Assembly (NCBI GenBank): GCA_964445115.1
Contig: CAYUJU010000010.1
Coordinates: forward strand, 3,013-67,012
Source: CAIJXJ01 sp964445115
Lineage (GTDB): Bacteria > Pseudomonadota > Gammaproteobacteria > Burkholderiales > Methylophilaceae
DNA: 64,000 nucleotides
Direction of reading: 5' to 3'
The translations under genes were made by a program, and so were the position numbers. Below the pieces are notes generated by a model, which saw only the letters and a program-made list of their open reading frames with translations, was not told the DNA's origin and searched no databases. Numbering within the stretch: position 1 is the stretch's first letter; each line of letters opens with the position of its first letter. Below are positions 26,166 through 34,825 of the stretch, piece after piece.

Positions 26166-26990
26166 TTTCGCCCAATCCGGCAACTGCTGCACCTCCACCG
26201 GCTGCCCCCACAGCATCGACATGACCGATTGCGCCTCTGCCGGGTTACCACTCGTCCAGAACTCCGCCGGCCCGGCGGTTTCGCCCAGTAACCCGTGGGC
26301 CTCCAGCCTGCGTCGCAATTGCCGTGCCACCGCAGCTCCCGTATCGATAATGGCGACATCGGGTCCGACTGCACGCTCAATCAAAGGACGAACAAACGGG
26401 TAATGCGTGCACCCCAGTACGATGGTATCCGCCCCCTGCGCCAACAAGGGTTCAACGTACTTCAGTACCAGATCACGCGTAGCAGGCGCGTCTAGCGCAC
26501 CACGCTCGACGCATTCCACCAGACCATGACAAGCTTGCGTCACCACCTGCACGCCCTTGCCGTAGTTTTCTAGCAAGGCCGCAAACTGGGCACTTTTCAG
26601 CGTCCCCACGGTGGCCATTACACCGACCACACCGTTCCGGGTCGCGGCCACCGCGGGCTTGACGGCTGGTTCCATGCCGATAATCGGTACCGAAAAGCTT
26701 GCTCGCAGCGCGCTAACCGCCGCTGCCGTCGCAGTATTGCAGGCCACCACGATGGCGCTTGCTCCCTGCTCCAACAAAAACTCCGTCAGGCGCATAGAAC
26801 GTTGCCGAATCTGTTCAGGTGTTTTACTGCCATAAGGCGTGTGCAGGGAATCTGCACAGTACAGCAGGTTCTGTCTGGGCAACTCGGTCCGGATATGGCG
26901 CAGCACAGAAATGCCCCCCACCCCGGAATCAAAAATCCCGATCAGCGGCGACTCGGGGCGCACAGCACCCACATCAAAGACTGAGGACAA
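26163..26990 (-). CDS. murI: Glutamate racemase
   Basis: Makes D-glutamate for peptidoglycan. It has 275 residues. Both catalytic cysteines are present: C84 in VVACNTATA and C194 in GCTHYPF, with D21 in IFDSGVGGISVL. It is the second gene behind a Sel1-repeat protein, three bases after its stop, so the two are probably co-transcribed. It ends in the bidirectional terminator shared with the zinc-finger gene. Confidence 0.96.
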   Translation of the reverse strand: MSSVFDVGAVRPESPLIGIFDSGVGGISVLRHIRTELPRQNLLYCADSLHTPYGSKTPEQIRQRSMRLTEFLLEQGASAIVVACNTATAAAVSALRASFSVPIIGMEPAVKPAVAATRNGVVGVMATVGTLKSAQFAALLENYGKGVQVVTQACHGLVECVERGALDAPATRDLVLKYVEPLLAQGADTIVLGCTHYPFVRPLIERAVGPDVAIIDTGAAVARQLRRRLEAHGLLGETAGPAEFWTSGNPAEAQSVMSMLWGQPVEVQQLPDWAK

Positions 26991-26993
26991 CGC

Positions 26994-28115
26994 TTAGCCT
27001 TTCCAGTCGGTCGTATTATCCGACTGTGCGGCGCCGTCCACATGCCCGATCACCACGTCATCCGACACGGCACTTTGCAACTTCAGAGATTGCTTGGCGG
27101 CCTCCACGTGCCCTTGCGCCGCCGCTGCTGCAAACCAGCGCCGCGCCTCACGCAGGTTCTGGTTAACCCCCTGGCCATACAGGTAAACCTGTGCGATTCG
27201 ATTCTGTGCTGGTGCATAGCCCATTTCAGCAGCTTTAAGGTAGGAAGCGGCCGCATGCACCATATCCGGCTTGTCGACCCCCTCATTCCGTTCGTAACGC
27301 AAGCCCACTTCGTATTCGGCTTCAGCCATTCCATGTGCCGAGGCACGCTTGAACCAGTCTAGCGCGGCCCGGAAATCCTGAGGAAACGCATGACCGAAGG
27401 CACCGGTGAGATAATATTTCGCGATCTTGAGTTGCGCCTTGGGATCGCCGAAATCAGCCGCTTGAAGCAGTAACTCATCCGCTTTCTTGATATCTTTGGT
27501 CACACCCACGCCACGCTCATACAACTCACTGAGCGAGAAAAAGGCAGCGGGATACCGTTGGGATACCGCCTTGCCCAGCCATGCGGCGGCCTTGACCGGG
27601 TCAGCCAATGGCGCTTCCGCATCCAGATAGAGCCCCCCCAACACGGCCTGCGCCTCGGCCAAGCCAGCATCGGCCGCCCCACGGAGATACAGTTCGGCGC
27701 GTTCTGGATTACGCGGCACCCCTTCACCCGCCAGATAGCGCTTGCCGATAAACAACCTGGCATCGTTACAGCCGTTCTTGGCGGCGTGCTCGATCCAGCG
27801 CACCCCCTTAACCGGATCCTGATCTCCACCCAGCCCCCGATCCAGCATGACACCATACTCAAACTGCGCCTGTGCATGATTCATCTCGGCAGCGCGCCTG
27901 AACAGGCGCCGGGCGGCATCGAAATCGAGCTCCAGGTCATCCCCGCGACGAAACGCCATGCCTTGCTCGTACATCGCATCGGCGGAATTGTCGGATTCCG
28001 TCCTGGCAAAACCGGCATGCGCTTCGGGCGGGTCGCGACGCACCCACAGCACGACCCCGGCCACCACCGCGACAATCACCACCAGCAACAACAGGACACC
28101 CATCATCCCTCCCAC
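26994..28115 (-). CDS. Sel1-repeat protein with N-terminal membrane anchor
   Basis: A 373-residue protein: one N-terminal helix (about 5-24), then a row of Sel1-type (SLR, TPR-like) repeats from about 45 to 345. These carry recurring A-x-x-Y/W-L-x-x-A and G-x-x-Y-x-x-G patterns such as AQAVLGGLYLDA and APAQNRIAQVYLYGQG. Such proteins usually hold protein complexes at the envelope. GTG 28115 was chosen because AAGGA is five bases upstream; two ATGs 9-12 bases in are alternatives. It is directly upstream of murI, which hints at a cell-wall link but does not prove it. Confidence 0.85.
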   Translation of the reverse strand: MGGMMGVLLLLVVIVAVVAGVVLWVRRDPPEAHAGFARTESDNSADAMYEQGMAFRRGDDLELDFDAARRLFRRAAEMNHAQAQFEYGVMLDRGLGGDQDPVKGVRWIEHAAKNGCNDARLFIGKRYLAGEGVPRNPERAELYLRGAADAGLAEAQAVLGGLYLDAEAPLADPVKAAAWLGKAVSQRYPAAFFSLSELYERGVGVTKDIKKADELLLQAADFGDPKAQLKIAKYYLTGAFGHAFPQDFRAALDWFKRASAHGMAEAEYEVGLRYERNEGVDKPDMVHAAASYLKAAEMGYAPAQNRIAQVYLYGQGVNQNLREARRWFAAAAAQGHVEAAKQSLKLQSAVSDDVVIGHVDGAAQSDNTTDWKG

Positions 28116-28322
28116 AAGGTTCCTTCATGAAACAACAAGGTCGGCAACATTGCGCCATCTTCCCACTCCGCACGGATGCGGGTCAACGCATCGCGTCCAT
28201 GTTCGCCCCCAACACGCCGCCAATATTGCCGAATGTTATATCAATAGCATCAACAATCATTTTTATTCACTCACGAGCCCTGTTATAGTGCGCGCCTGAT
28301 TCACTTTTTTGTCATATTGATC

Positions 28323-29576
28323 ATGCACATTCGTCACTTATCCTTGCTTGTCGCCACGCTCTCCCTGCCGTTGAGCGCCTACGCCACCGACGGTTATTTT
28401 GCCCACGGCTACGGCGTCAAATCCCAGGGCATGGGAGGCGTTGGGATCGCCCTGCCTCAGGACGCGCTCGCCGCCGCCACCAACCCAGCCGGTATGGGCC
28501 TGATCGGCGACCGCATCGACGCCGGTGTAACCTGGTTCCGACCAATTCGAGAATCTGAGATTTTGGCCGGGGCGAACAGTACGACATACAGCGCAAATGA
28601 CTCCAAGAATTTCTTCATTCCCGAATTTGGTTATAACCGCCAGATCAGCCCTGATGTCACTTTGGGTGTCTCGGTGTATGGCAACGGAGGGATGAATACC
28701 GACTATAAAAATGGCGTTCCGCTGTTCAACAACCCTGCGTTTTTCACCGGACGTACACGCATGGATTTGGCCCAGCTATTTGTCGCACCGACCGTCACCT
28801 GGAAAGCGTCCGAAAACCACACCTTCGGCGCGTCGCTCAATTTGGCCTATCAACGTTTTGAAATCAAAGGCATCAATAATTTTCGATTTGGCGCGAGTTC
28901 GGACCCCAGCAATCTGACCAATCGTGGCTATGACCACTCCTACGGCGCCGGCCTACATCTGGGCTGGACCGGCAAGATCAATCAGGCTGTCACGTTAGGC
29001 GCCACCTACCAAAGCCGCACCTGGATGACCGAGTTCGACAAGTACCGCGGCCTGTTTGCCGAACAAGGTGATTTCGACATTCCGGAAACCTACGGCGTTG
29101 GTATCGCGGTCAAGGCAACGCCTGACCTGACGCTGGCAGCTGATGTCCAGCGCATCAACTACAGCGACGTAGATTCTGTTGGCAACACACTACTTCCCAA
29201 TTTTGGAACTGCGCTGCTGGGGAACGATGGTGGTGCCGGATTTGGCTGGAAAGATGTCACTGCCTTCAAACTTGGCGCCAGCTACGCCTATAGCGACACG
29301 TTGACCCTCCGCGCGGGCTACAACCACACCACCCAACCGATCCGCAAATCGGATACGCTGTTCAACGTCATCGCCCCCGGTGTGGTGCAAGACCACATCA
29401 CGCTCGGGGCAACCTGGGTGTTGCCGAACAAGGCAGAACTGTCCCTCGCCTACATGCATGCGTTTGAGAACGAAGTTAACGGTGCAAACTCTATTCCACC
29501 GGGCTTTGGCGGTGGCGAAGCCAATCTCAAGATGTATCAGGACTCCATCGGTATCGCCTACGGCTGGAACCTGTAA
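28323..29576 (+). CDS. FadL/TodX-family (OMPP1) outer-membrane transport protein
   Basis: Outer-membrane barrel of the FadL family, which takes up long-chain fatty acids or other hydrophobic compounds. It has 417 residues. A signal peptide ending in LSAYA is followed by TDGYFAHGYGVKSQGMGGVGIA, the family N-terminus (NPAG motif at residues 56-59: TNPAGMGL). The last residues are YGWNL, ending in a hydrophobic residue where Phe is more usual. ATG 28323 is preferred over a TTG six bases upstream; neither has a good ribosome site. The substrate cannot be read from sequence. Confidence 0.9.
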   Translation: MHIRHLSLLVATLSLPLSAYATDGYFAHGYGVKSQGMGGVGIALPQDALAAATNPAGMGLIGDRIDAGVTWFRPIRESEILAGANSTTYSANDSKNFFIPEFGYNRQISPDVTLGVSVYGNGGMNTDYKNGVPLFNNPAFFTGRTRMDLAQLFVAPTVTWKASENHTFGASLNLAYQRFEIKGINNFRFGASSDPSNLTNRGYDHSYGAGLHLGWTGKINQAVTLGATYQSRTWMTEFDKYRGLFAEQGDFDIPETYGVGIAVKATPDLTLAADVQRINYSDVDSVGNTLLPNFGTALLGNDGGAGFGWKDVTAFKLGASYAYSDTLTLRAGYNHTTQPIRKSDTLFNVIAPGVVQDHITLGATWVLPNKAELSLAYMHAFENEVNGANSIPPGFGGGEANLKMYQDSIGIAYGWNL

Positions 29577-29595
29577 TTACAAGCTGCTGCAGTTC

Positions 29596-29624
29596 GCAAA
29601 GCCGGCCCTCGCGGCCGGCTTTGC
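29596..29624 (+). terminator. Terminator-like hairpin after the FadL-type gene
   Basis: A perfect 12-bp stem (GCAAAGCCGGCC / GGCCGGCTTTGC) with loop CTCGC, 20 bp after the stop. The T run is only three bases and lies in the stem. A TATAAT at 29627-29632, just behind it, may be the -10 box for pcnB. Confidence 0.65.
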
Positions 29625-29672
29625 GTTATAATCCGCCAACTTAGCGCCTCACCCTCAGGCCCCGTTGGACCC

Positions 29673-31013
29673 ATGATCAAAAAATTCCTGCAGACCGTTT
29701 TCAAAGGCAAGAAAAAGCCTGTCCCACATATCCCTCACGAGGCAGAGCGCTTTCCGCGGCGTGCCCACGGCATTGATCGCAAGCAAGTCAGTCACGCCGC
29801 CATGAAAACGGTGCAGGAATTGCACAAGGCCGGATTCTCCGCCTTCATCGTCGGTGGCGCGGTGCGCGACCTGCTGCTGAAGCGCACCCCCAAGGACTTC
29901 GACATCGCGACCAATGCGACGCCGGAGCAGGTACATCGCATTTTCCGCCGCTCCCGCATCATCGGCCGGCGTTTTCGCATCGTGCACGTCATGTTCGGCG
30001 CAGAAACCATTGAAGTCACCACGTTTCGCGGCAGCCATCTGTCATCTGAAGAAGGCGATGCGGAGATCGCTGATAGTGGCCGTATCCTACGCGACAATGT
30101 GTTCGGCTCTCAGGAGGAGGATGCGTTACGCCGCGACTTCACCGCCAACGCCCTGTACTACGACCCGCACACGGAAGAAGTGTGGGATTACCACCACGGC
30201 CTCAGGGACATCAAGGACGGCGTGCTACGCATGATCGGCGACCCGGAGACTCGCTACCGCGAGGACCCCGTGCGCATGCTGCGCGCCGTGCGCCTCTCCG
30301 CCAAACTCGGGCTGAAACTGCACCCGGCCACCGAGGCCCCCATTCCGCGCATGGCCGACCTGCTCGAAGACGTGCCCCCGGCGCGCCTGTTCGACGAGAT
30401 GCTCAAACTGTTTCTTTCCGGCCACGCCATTGAAAGCGCCCACGCGCTTCGCGCCCACGGCTTGCATCACGGGCTGCTGCCCATGCTGGACGTCGTGCTG
30501 GAACAACCGATGGGAGAACGATTCGTCACACTGGCGCTGGAAAATACGGACGAGCGCGTACAGGAAGACAAGCCCGTCTCACCGGCGTTCTTGTTCGCGA
30601 CCCTGCTATGGCACGAAGTGCTGGCCACCTGGCAACAGTACAAGTCCAAGGGTGAAAAACCGCTGCCAGCGCTGATCCAGGCGATGCATGACGTATCCGA
30701 CATCCAGGCAGAAAAACTCGCCATCACCAAGCGTTTCAGCATCGTGATGAAGGAAATCTGGACACTGCAACCGCGTTTCGAGCAACGTGCCGGCCAGCGT
30801 CCTTTCCGCCTGCTGGAGAACCCGCGCTTCCGTGCCGGATACGATTTTCTGCTGCTGCGCTGCCAGTCGGGCGAATTGCCGATGGAAGTCGCGGAGTGGT
30901 GGGATCGTTTCGCGCAGGCCGACACCGCCACGCGTGAGACGATGCTGCTGCCCAACACCGAACCCGCCAAGAAACGTCGTCGTCGCCGCAAGCCAGCGGC
31001 CAACCCGGCATGA
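29673..31013 (+). CDS. pcnB: Poly(A) polymerase I
   Basis: Adds 3' poly(A) tails to RNA, which promotes decay. It has 446 residues. The nucleotidyltransferase core shows VGGAVRDLLLKRTPKDFDIATNA with the catalytic DxD aspartates. It continues with RRSRIIGRRFRIVHV, RDFTANALYYDP and YREDPVRMLRAVRLSAKL. The C-terminus is strongly basic (KKRRRRRKPA), typical for PcnB and unlike the CCA-adding enzyme. It is the first gene of the pcnB-folK-dNK-panB-panC operon and overlaps folK by four bases. Confidence 0.95.
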   Translation: MIKKFLQTVFKGKKKPVPHIPHEAERFPRRAHGIDRKQVSHAAMKTVQELHKAGFSAFIVGGAVRDLLLKRTPKDFDIATNATPEQVHRIFRRSRIIGRRFRIVHVMFGAETIEVTTFRGSHLSSEEGDAEIADSGRILRDNVFGSQEEDALRRDFTANALYYDPHTEEVWDYHHGLRDIKDGVLRMIGDPETRYREDPVRMLRAVRLSAKLGLKLHPATEAPIPRMADLLEDVPPARLFDEMLKLFLSGHAIESAHALRAHGLHHGLLPMLDVVLEQPMGERFVTLALENTDERVQEDKPVSPAFLFATLLWHEVLATWQQYKSKGEKPLPALIQAMHDVSDIQAEKLAITKRFSIVMKEIWTLQPRFEQRAGQRPFRLLENPRFRAGYDFLLLRCQSGELPMEVAEWWDRFAQADTATRETMLLPNTEPAKKRRRRRKPAANPA

Positions 31014-31495
31014 GTCACCGGGCGTTCATCGCCCTCGGCAGCAACCTGCAGGATCCACAACAGCAGGTTCGTCGAGCGCTCGCCGAAATCGGTGACATGC
31101 CCGGGGTAAGGCTATTGCGGGCATCCTCGCTCTATCGTACCGCCCCCGTGGGCTATGATAACCAACCGGACTTCATCAATGCTGTCGCCGAAATCACTAC
31201 CGATCTCGCGCCGCTGCTCTTGCTGCGCTCGCTATTGGCGCTGGAAACCGCCCACGGCCGCGAACGCCCGTTCCCGAACGCCCCGCGCGTGCTGGATCTC
31301 GACCTTTTGCTTTATGATGACCTCTCCATGCATACCCCGGAACTGACACTGCCGCACCCACGCATGCACAGCCGCGGCTTCGTGCTGTTGCCGCTCGCCG
31401 AGATTGCACCCGCACTGCACATCCCAGGACAAGGCCGCGTGGACGATCTGGCGACGAGCTGCCTCAATCAGGGCGTAGAGAAAATTTCAGCATGA
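31010..31495 (+). CDS. folK: 2-amino-4-hydroxy-6-hydroxymethyldihydropteridine pyrophosphokinase
   Basis: Transfers pyrophosphate from ATP to 6-hydroxymethyl-7,8-dihydropterin in folate synthesis. It has 161 residues. Signatures: ALGSNLQDP near the N-terminus, YRTAPVGYDNQPDFINAV, and the HPPK box PRVLDLDLLLYDD with the magnesium-binding aspartates, followed by LPHPRMHSRGFVL. It overlaps both neighbours by four bases. Confidence 0.96.
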   Translation: MSHRAFIALGSNLQDPQQQVRRALAEIGDMPGVRLLRASSLYRTAPVGYDNQPDFINAVAEITTDLAPLLLLRSLLALETAHGRERPFPNAPRVLDLDLLLYDDLSMHTPELTLPHPRMHSRGFVLLPLAEIAPALHIPGQGRVDDLATSCLNQGVEKISA

Positions 31496-32142
31496 CACTG
31501 ACCGACAAGTATCCCTACATCGTCATCGAAGGCCCGATCGGTTGCGGCAAGACGACGCTGGCAAAAAAACTGGCCGACCGCTTTCCTGCAACGCTGTTGT
31601 TGGAAAATGCCAGCGCCAATCCATTCCTGCCCAAGTTCTATCAGGACGCTTCGCGCTACGCCCTGCCAACGCAGTTGTTTTTCCTGTTTCAGCGGACCGA
31701 GCAGGTACGCGAACTGACGCAGCGGGATCTGTTTGGCGGCGCGACCATCGCCGACTTTTTCCTGGAGAAAGACCCGCTGTTCGCACGCCTGACCCTGAAT
31801 GACGACGAGTTTGCGCTATACCGCCAGATATACCAGCACCTGCAGTTGCAGATCACTGCGCCCGACCTGGTGATCTACCTGCAGACTCCTGTGGACGCCC
31901 TGCTGAAGCGCGTGGAACAGCGCAACATCAGCTATGAACAGACTATCTCGCGCGAGTACCTGCGGCAACTGGCAGAGGCCTACGGCGAGTATTTCCACCA
32001 CTACGACACCTCGCCAGTCCTCATCGTCAATAACGAGAACCTGGACTGCGCCTCGGACGATGCCGCGCTGGAACTGCTGATCTCCCGCGTTGCCGGCATG
32101 CGTAGCCGTCGCGAGTATTTCAATCCGAGGCTGGACGGATGA
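31492..32142 (+). CDS. Deoxynucleoside kinase (dAK/dGK-like)
   Basis: Salvage kinase that phosphorylates deoxynucleosides. It has 216 residues. The P-loop is GPIGCGKTT (residues 14-22). The family LID and substrate segments are LFQRTEQVRELTQRDLF, ADFFLEKDPLFARLTL and the arginine-rich VEQRNISYEQTIS. The substrate (dA, dG or dC) cannot be told from sequence. It lies between folK and panB with 4-base overlaps, a conserved betaproteobacterial arrangement. Confidence 0.88.
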   Translation: MTLTDKYPYIVIEGPIGCGKTTLAKKLADRFPATLLLENASANPFLPKFYQDASRYALPTQLFFLFQRTEQVRELTQRDLFGGATIADFFLEKDPLFARLTLNDDEFALYRQIYQHLQLQITAPDLVIYLQTPVDALLKRVEQRNISYEQTISREYLRQLAEAYGEYFHHYDTSPVLIVNNENLDCASDDAALELLISRVAGMRSRREYFNPRLDG

Positions 32143-32915
32143 CGCCGGAGTCCTTTCGCAACCTGCCGGGCAACCATGCCCCTATTGCCGTACTGACCTG
32201 CTACGACGCCAGCTTTGCCTCACTCTGCGAAACGGCCGGCGTCGATGTTCTGCTGGTCGGTGACTCGCTCGGCATGGTGTTGCAGGGTGCGCGCGATACG
32301 CTGCAAGTCAGCATGGACGACATGCGCTACCACACGCGTTGCGTGGCCCGCGGCGCCGACCACACCATGATCGTGACCGACCTGCCGTACGGCAGCGACC
32401 AGACCACAGCGATGGCGCTGGAGAATGCCCGCCTGCTGATCGAGGCAGGGGCGCATATGGTCAAGCTGGAAGGCGCCAAACTCGAAGTCGTGCGCCATCT
32501 GGTCGGCCACGACATCCCTGTCTGTGGTCACCTCGGCTTTACCCCCCAATCCGTACACGAACTGGGCGGCTTCAAGGTCCAGGGACGCGATGCAGAAAGC
32601 GCGCAGCGCATCCTTCAGGATGCGCTGGCATTGCAACAGGCGGGCATCACCATGCTCGTGCTGGAAATGGTCCCCGCTGCCCTAGCGGCCGACATCACCT
32701 CTGCCCTGCGTATCCCGACCATCGGCATCGGTGCCGGTCCTGATTGCAGCGGGCAGGTTTTGGTTCTGCACGACATGCTGGGCGTCTACCCCGGCAAAAC
32801 CCCACGATTTGCCCGCAACTTCATGTCGGACACCAACAGCGCGCAGGAAGCCATTCGGCACTACGTTGAAGCGGTCAAGGCAAAAACATTCCCCGCGCCG
32901 GAGCACTGTTTCTGA
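32139..32915 (+). CDS. panB: 3-methyl-2-oxobutanoate hydroxymethyltransferase
   Basis: Makes ketopantoate from alpha-ketoisovalerate and 5,10-methylene-THF, the first committed step of pantothenate synthesis. It has 258 residues. The TIM-barrel pattern is clear: LTCYDASFASLCETAGVD, VGDSLGMVLQG (metal Asp), HLGFTPQSVHELGGFKVQGR, and LEMVPAALAADIT with the catalytic Glu. The stop overlaps the panC start by one base. Confidence 0.97.
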   Translation: MTPESFRNLPGNHAPIAVLTCYDASFASLCETAGVDVLLVGDSLGMVLQGARDTLQVSMDDMRYHTRCVARGADHTMIVTDLPYGSDQTTAMALENARLLIEAGAHMVKLEGAKLEVVRHLVGHDIPVCGHLGFTPQSVHELGGFKVQGRDAESAQRILQDALALQQAGITMLVLEMVPAALAADITSALRIPTIGIGAGPDCSGQVLVLHDMLGVYPGKTPRFARNFMSDTNSAQEAIRHYVEAVKAKTFPAPEHCF

Positions 32916-33748
32916 TGGAGATCATCACCCACATCCCCGAACTGCGGCAGCGCCTTGCGCGGGCCGGCCGTATCGCCTTCGTGCCCACCATGGGCAATCT
33001 GCATGCCGGACACCTCTCACTGGTCCGCATGGCGAAGGCACATGCCGACACGGTCGTCGTGAGCATTTTCGTCAACCCCCTACAGTTCGGCCCCAACGAA
33101 GATTTGGCAAACTATCCGCGCACCCTGCAGACCGACTGCGAGAAACTGGCCGAAGCGGAGGCGGACATCCTGTTCACGCCCACCGAGGCAGACTTGTACC
33201 CGACGCCGCAAACCATCCAGATCGAGCCCTCCTCCATCGCCAGCGAACTCTGTGGCGCGCACCGCCCGGGGCATTTCAGGGGGGTGTGTACGGTGGTCGC
33301 CAAGCTATTCCACATCGTGCAACCGCAAGTGGCCTGTTTCGGCAGCAAGGATTTCCAGCAACTGTTCATCCTGCGCGAAATGGTGTCGCAGCTGAACATG
33401 CCGATCGAGATGCTGGCAGGCGAAACCGTTCGCGAAACCGATGGCCTCGCCATGAGTTCGCGTAACGGCTACCTCAAACCTGCACAGCGTCTTGAGGCAC
33501 CGCGCCTGTATCGCGCGCTGCAGCAGGTTGTAATGGCGGTGCAACAGGGAAGTCGCGATTTCGATGCCATCGAGAGGCAAACCACGCAATACCTGACGCA
33601 GTTGGGGTGGATCGTCGACTATATTGCCGTGCGCAGTGCGACGACGCTGTTTGCACCGATGCCCGAAGAAGACAAACTGGTCGTCCTCGGGGCTGCTCGA
33701 CTGGGATCGACGCGGCTGATCGACAACATCGAATTTTGCACTGCGTGA
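32915..33748 (+). CDS. panC: Pantothenate synthetase
   Basis: Joins pantoate and beta-alanine using ATP. It has 277 residues. The nucleotidyltransferase motifs are FVPTMGNLHAGHLSLV (HxGH), FVNPLQFGPNEDLANYPR, GAHRPGHFRGVCTVVAKLF, CFGSKDFQQ and the KMSKS-like MSSRN. It completes the pcnB-folK-dNK-panB-panC operon. The promoter for panD starts inside its last codons. Confidence 0.97.
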   Translation: MEIITHIPELRQRLARAGRIAFVPTMGNLHAGHLSLVRMAKAHADTVVVSIFVNPLQFGPNEDLANYPRTLQTDCEKLAEAEADILFTPTEADLYPTPQTIQIEPSSIASELCGAHRPGHFRGVCTVVAKLFHIVQPQVACFGSKDFQQLFILREMVSQLNMPIEMLAGETVRETDGLAMSSRNGYLKPAQRLEAPRLYRALQQVVMAVQQGSRDFDAIERQTTQYLTQLGWIVDYIAVRSATTLFAPMPEEDKLVVLGAARLGSTRLIDNIEFCTA

Positions 33749-33764
33749 CCCCAGGCATTATAAT
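33736..33764 (+). promoter_or_regulatory. panD: Sigma-70 promoter for panD
   Basis: TTGCAC (33736-33741), exactly 17 bp, then a perfect TATAAT (33759-33764), ending 34 bp before the panD ATG. The -35 box lies inside the 3' end of panC, so panD can be expressed apart from panBC. Confidence 0.7.
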
Positions 33765-33798
33765 GCCCCCCTTTTCTTACGAATCAGGCAGATAGCCC

Positions 33799-34179
33799 AT
33801 GCAAAGAACCATGCTCAAATCCAAGCTGCACCGGGTGCGCGTGACGCATTCCGAGCTGGACTACGAGGGTTCCTGCGCCATCGACGAGAACCTGCTGGAC
33901 GCCGCGGACATTCGCGAATATCAGCAGATAGAGATTTACAACGTCAACAATGGCGAGCGTTTCACCACGTATGCGATTCGTGCCGAGCGTAACTCAGGCA
34001 TTATCTCGGTCAATGGCGCCGCTGCCCGCAAGGCCGCACCGGGCGACATCCTGATCATCGCCACCTACGCCACCTACAACGAAATCGAACTGGAAAAGTT
34101 CGCACCGGAACTGGTGTACGTTGATGCGCTCAACCGTATCGTCAACAAGCGCCACGAGATTCCGGTTCAGGCCGCCTGA
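33799..34179 (+). CDS. panD: Aspartate 1-decarboxylase (pyruvoyl enzyme)
   Basis: Makes beta-alanine from aspartate for pantothenate. It has 126 residues. The self-cleavage site is G24-S25 in YEGSCAID, giving the pyruvoyl group on the alpha chain; its position matches the E. coli enzyme exactly, which fixes ATG 33799. Y22 and the ISVNGAAARKAAPGD segment are also conserved. It has its own promoter and is followed by a strong terminator. Confidence 0.97.
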   Translation: MQRTMLKSKLHRVRVTHSELDYEGSCAIDENLLDAADIREYQQIEIYNVNNGERFTTYAIRAERNSGIISVNGAAARKAAPGDILIIATYATYNEIELEKFAPELVYVDALNRIVNKRHEIPVQAA

Positions 34180-34210
34180 CGCCAAACAGCTTCAGGCTGC
34201 AGCGCACAAT

Positions 34211-34240
34211 AAAAAAGCCCGGGAATCCCGGGCTTTTTTA
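34211..34240. terminator. Bidirectional rho-independent terminator
   Basis: AAAAAAGCCCGGG-AAT-CCCGGGCTTTTTTA: a perfect GC stem between A and T runs. It serves panD (plus) and the small cytochrome gene (minus). Confidence 0.93.
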
Positions 34241-34254
34241 CGTCCTGAATCGTC

Positions 34255-34677
34255 TTACTTGACGGTCAGCAGGTAAGCAATGAAGTTACCCTTTTCCTGA
34301 GCGGTACAGTCACGACCGATAATGTCCAGGCAGTGCTTCTCGAAGTTCTTTTCCACCTTGTCCAGGTTGGAGAAGCGCTTGGCGTTGGCAGAAGGTGCCA
34401 GCGGTTGAATCGCCTTGCCGGTCACAGCGTGCTTGCCAGCCTGAGCCGGGTTGGTGGTGTGGCAGGAAGCACATGCCACCTGCTTGCCGCGGATGGTCAG
34501 TTCGCGGTTGAAAAATGCCTTGCCATCGTCAGCGGAGAGACCAGCGGAGGTCTTGTCGATGTTCTTTGCAATGACTGCATACTTGTCAGCCAGCTTCTGG
34601 GCGGAAGCCTGATCGGCTTGGGCCGTGACGCTGGCGAATGCCAGAGCGGCGATCAGTCCAAGAGTGATATTACGCAT
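34255..34677 (-). CDS. SHP-like monohaem cytochrome c (DUF1924)
   Basis: A 140-residue periplasmic c-type haem protein. The signal peptide ends at TAQA (about residue 21). The haem site is C69-x-x-C72-H73 (CASCHTTNP). It continues in the DUF1924/sphaeroides-haem-protein pattern: GKHAVTGKAIQPLAPSANAKRF, KVEKNF, and a C116/C124 pair in HCLDIIGRDC. In SHP an asparagine is the distal haem ligand; N98 is in the matching segment. ATG 34677 has AAGGAGAG upstream. SHP is usually encoded with a dihaem cytochrome and a cytochrome b, which are absent here. Confidence 0.85.
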   Translation of the reverse strand: MRNITLGLIAALAFASVTAQADQASAQKLADKYAVIAKNIDKTSAGLSADDGKAFFNRELTIRGKQVACASCHTTNPAQAGKHAVTGKAIQPLAPSANAKRFSNLDKVEKNFEKHCLDIIGRDCTAQEKGNFIAYLLTVK

Positions 34678-34781
34678 GAATACTCTCCTTACGATGTTGA
34701 AAATGATACTAACGCACGACGTTGACCAACAGTTTACCTGATTCAGCACCTTCTTGTCGCGTTCACACGGCCCTAACTAAA

Positions 34782-34808
34782 GAAGCCTGCACTCAGGCAG
34801 GCCTCTTT
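34782..34808 (-). terminator. Probable terminator after the chemoreceptor gene
   Basis: On the minus strand a GCCTGC/GCAGGC stem with a 6-base loop followed by TTCTTT, 18 bp beyond the chemoreceptor stop. Short but well placed. Confidence 0.55.
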
Positions 34809-34825
34809 GCGATGCTGGTTCCGCC

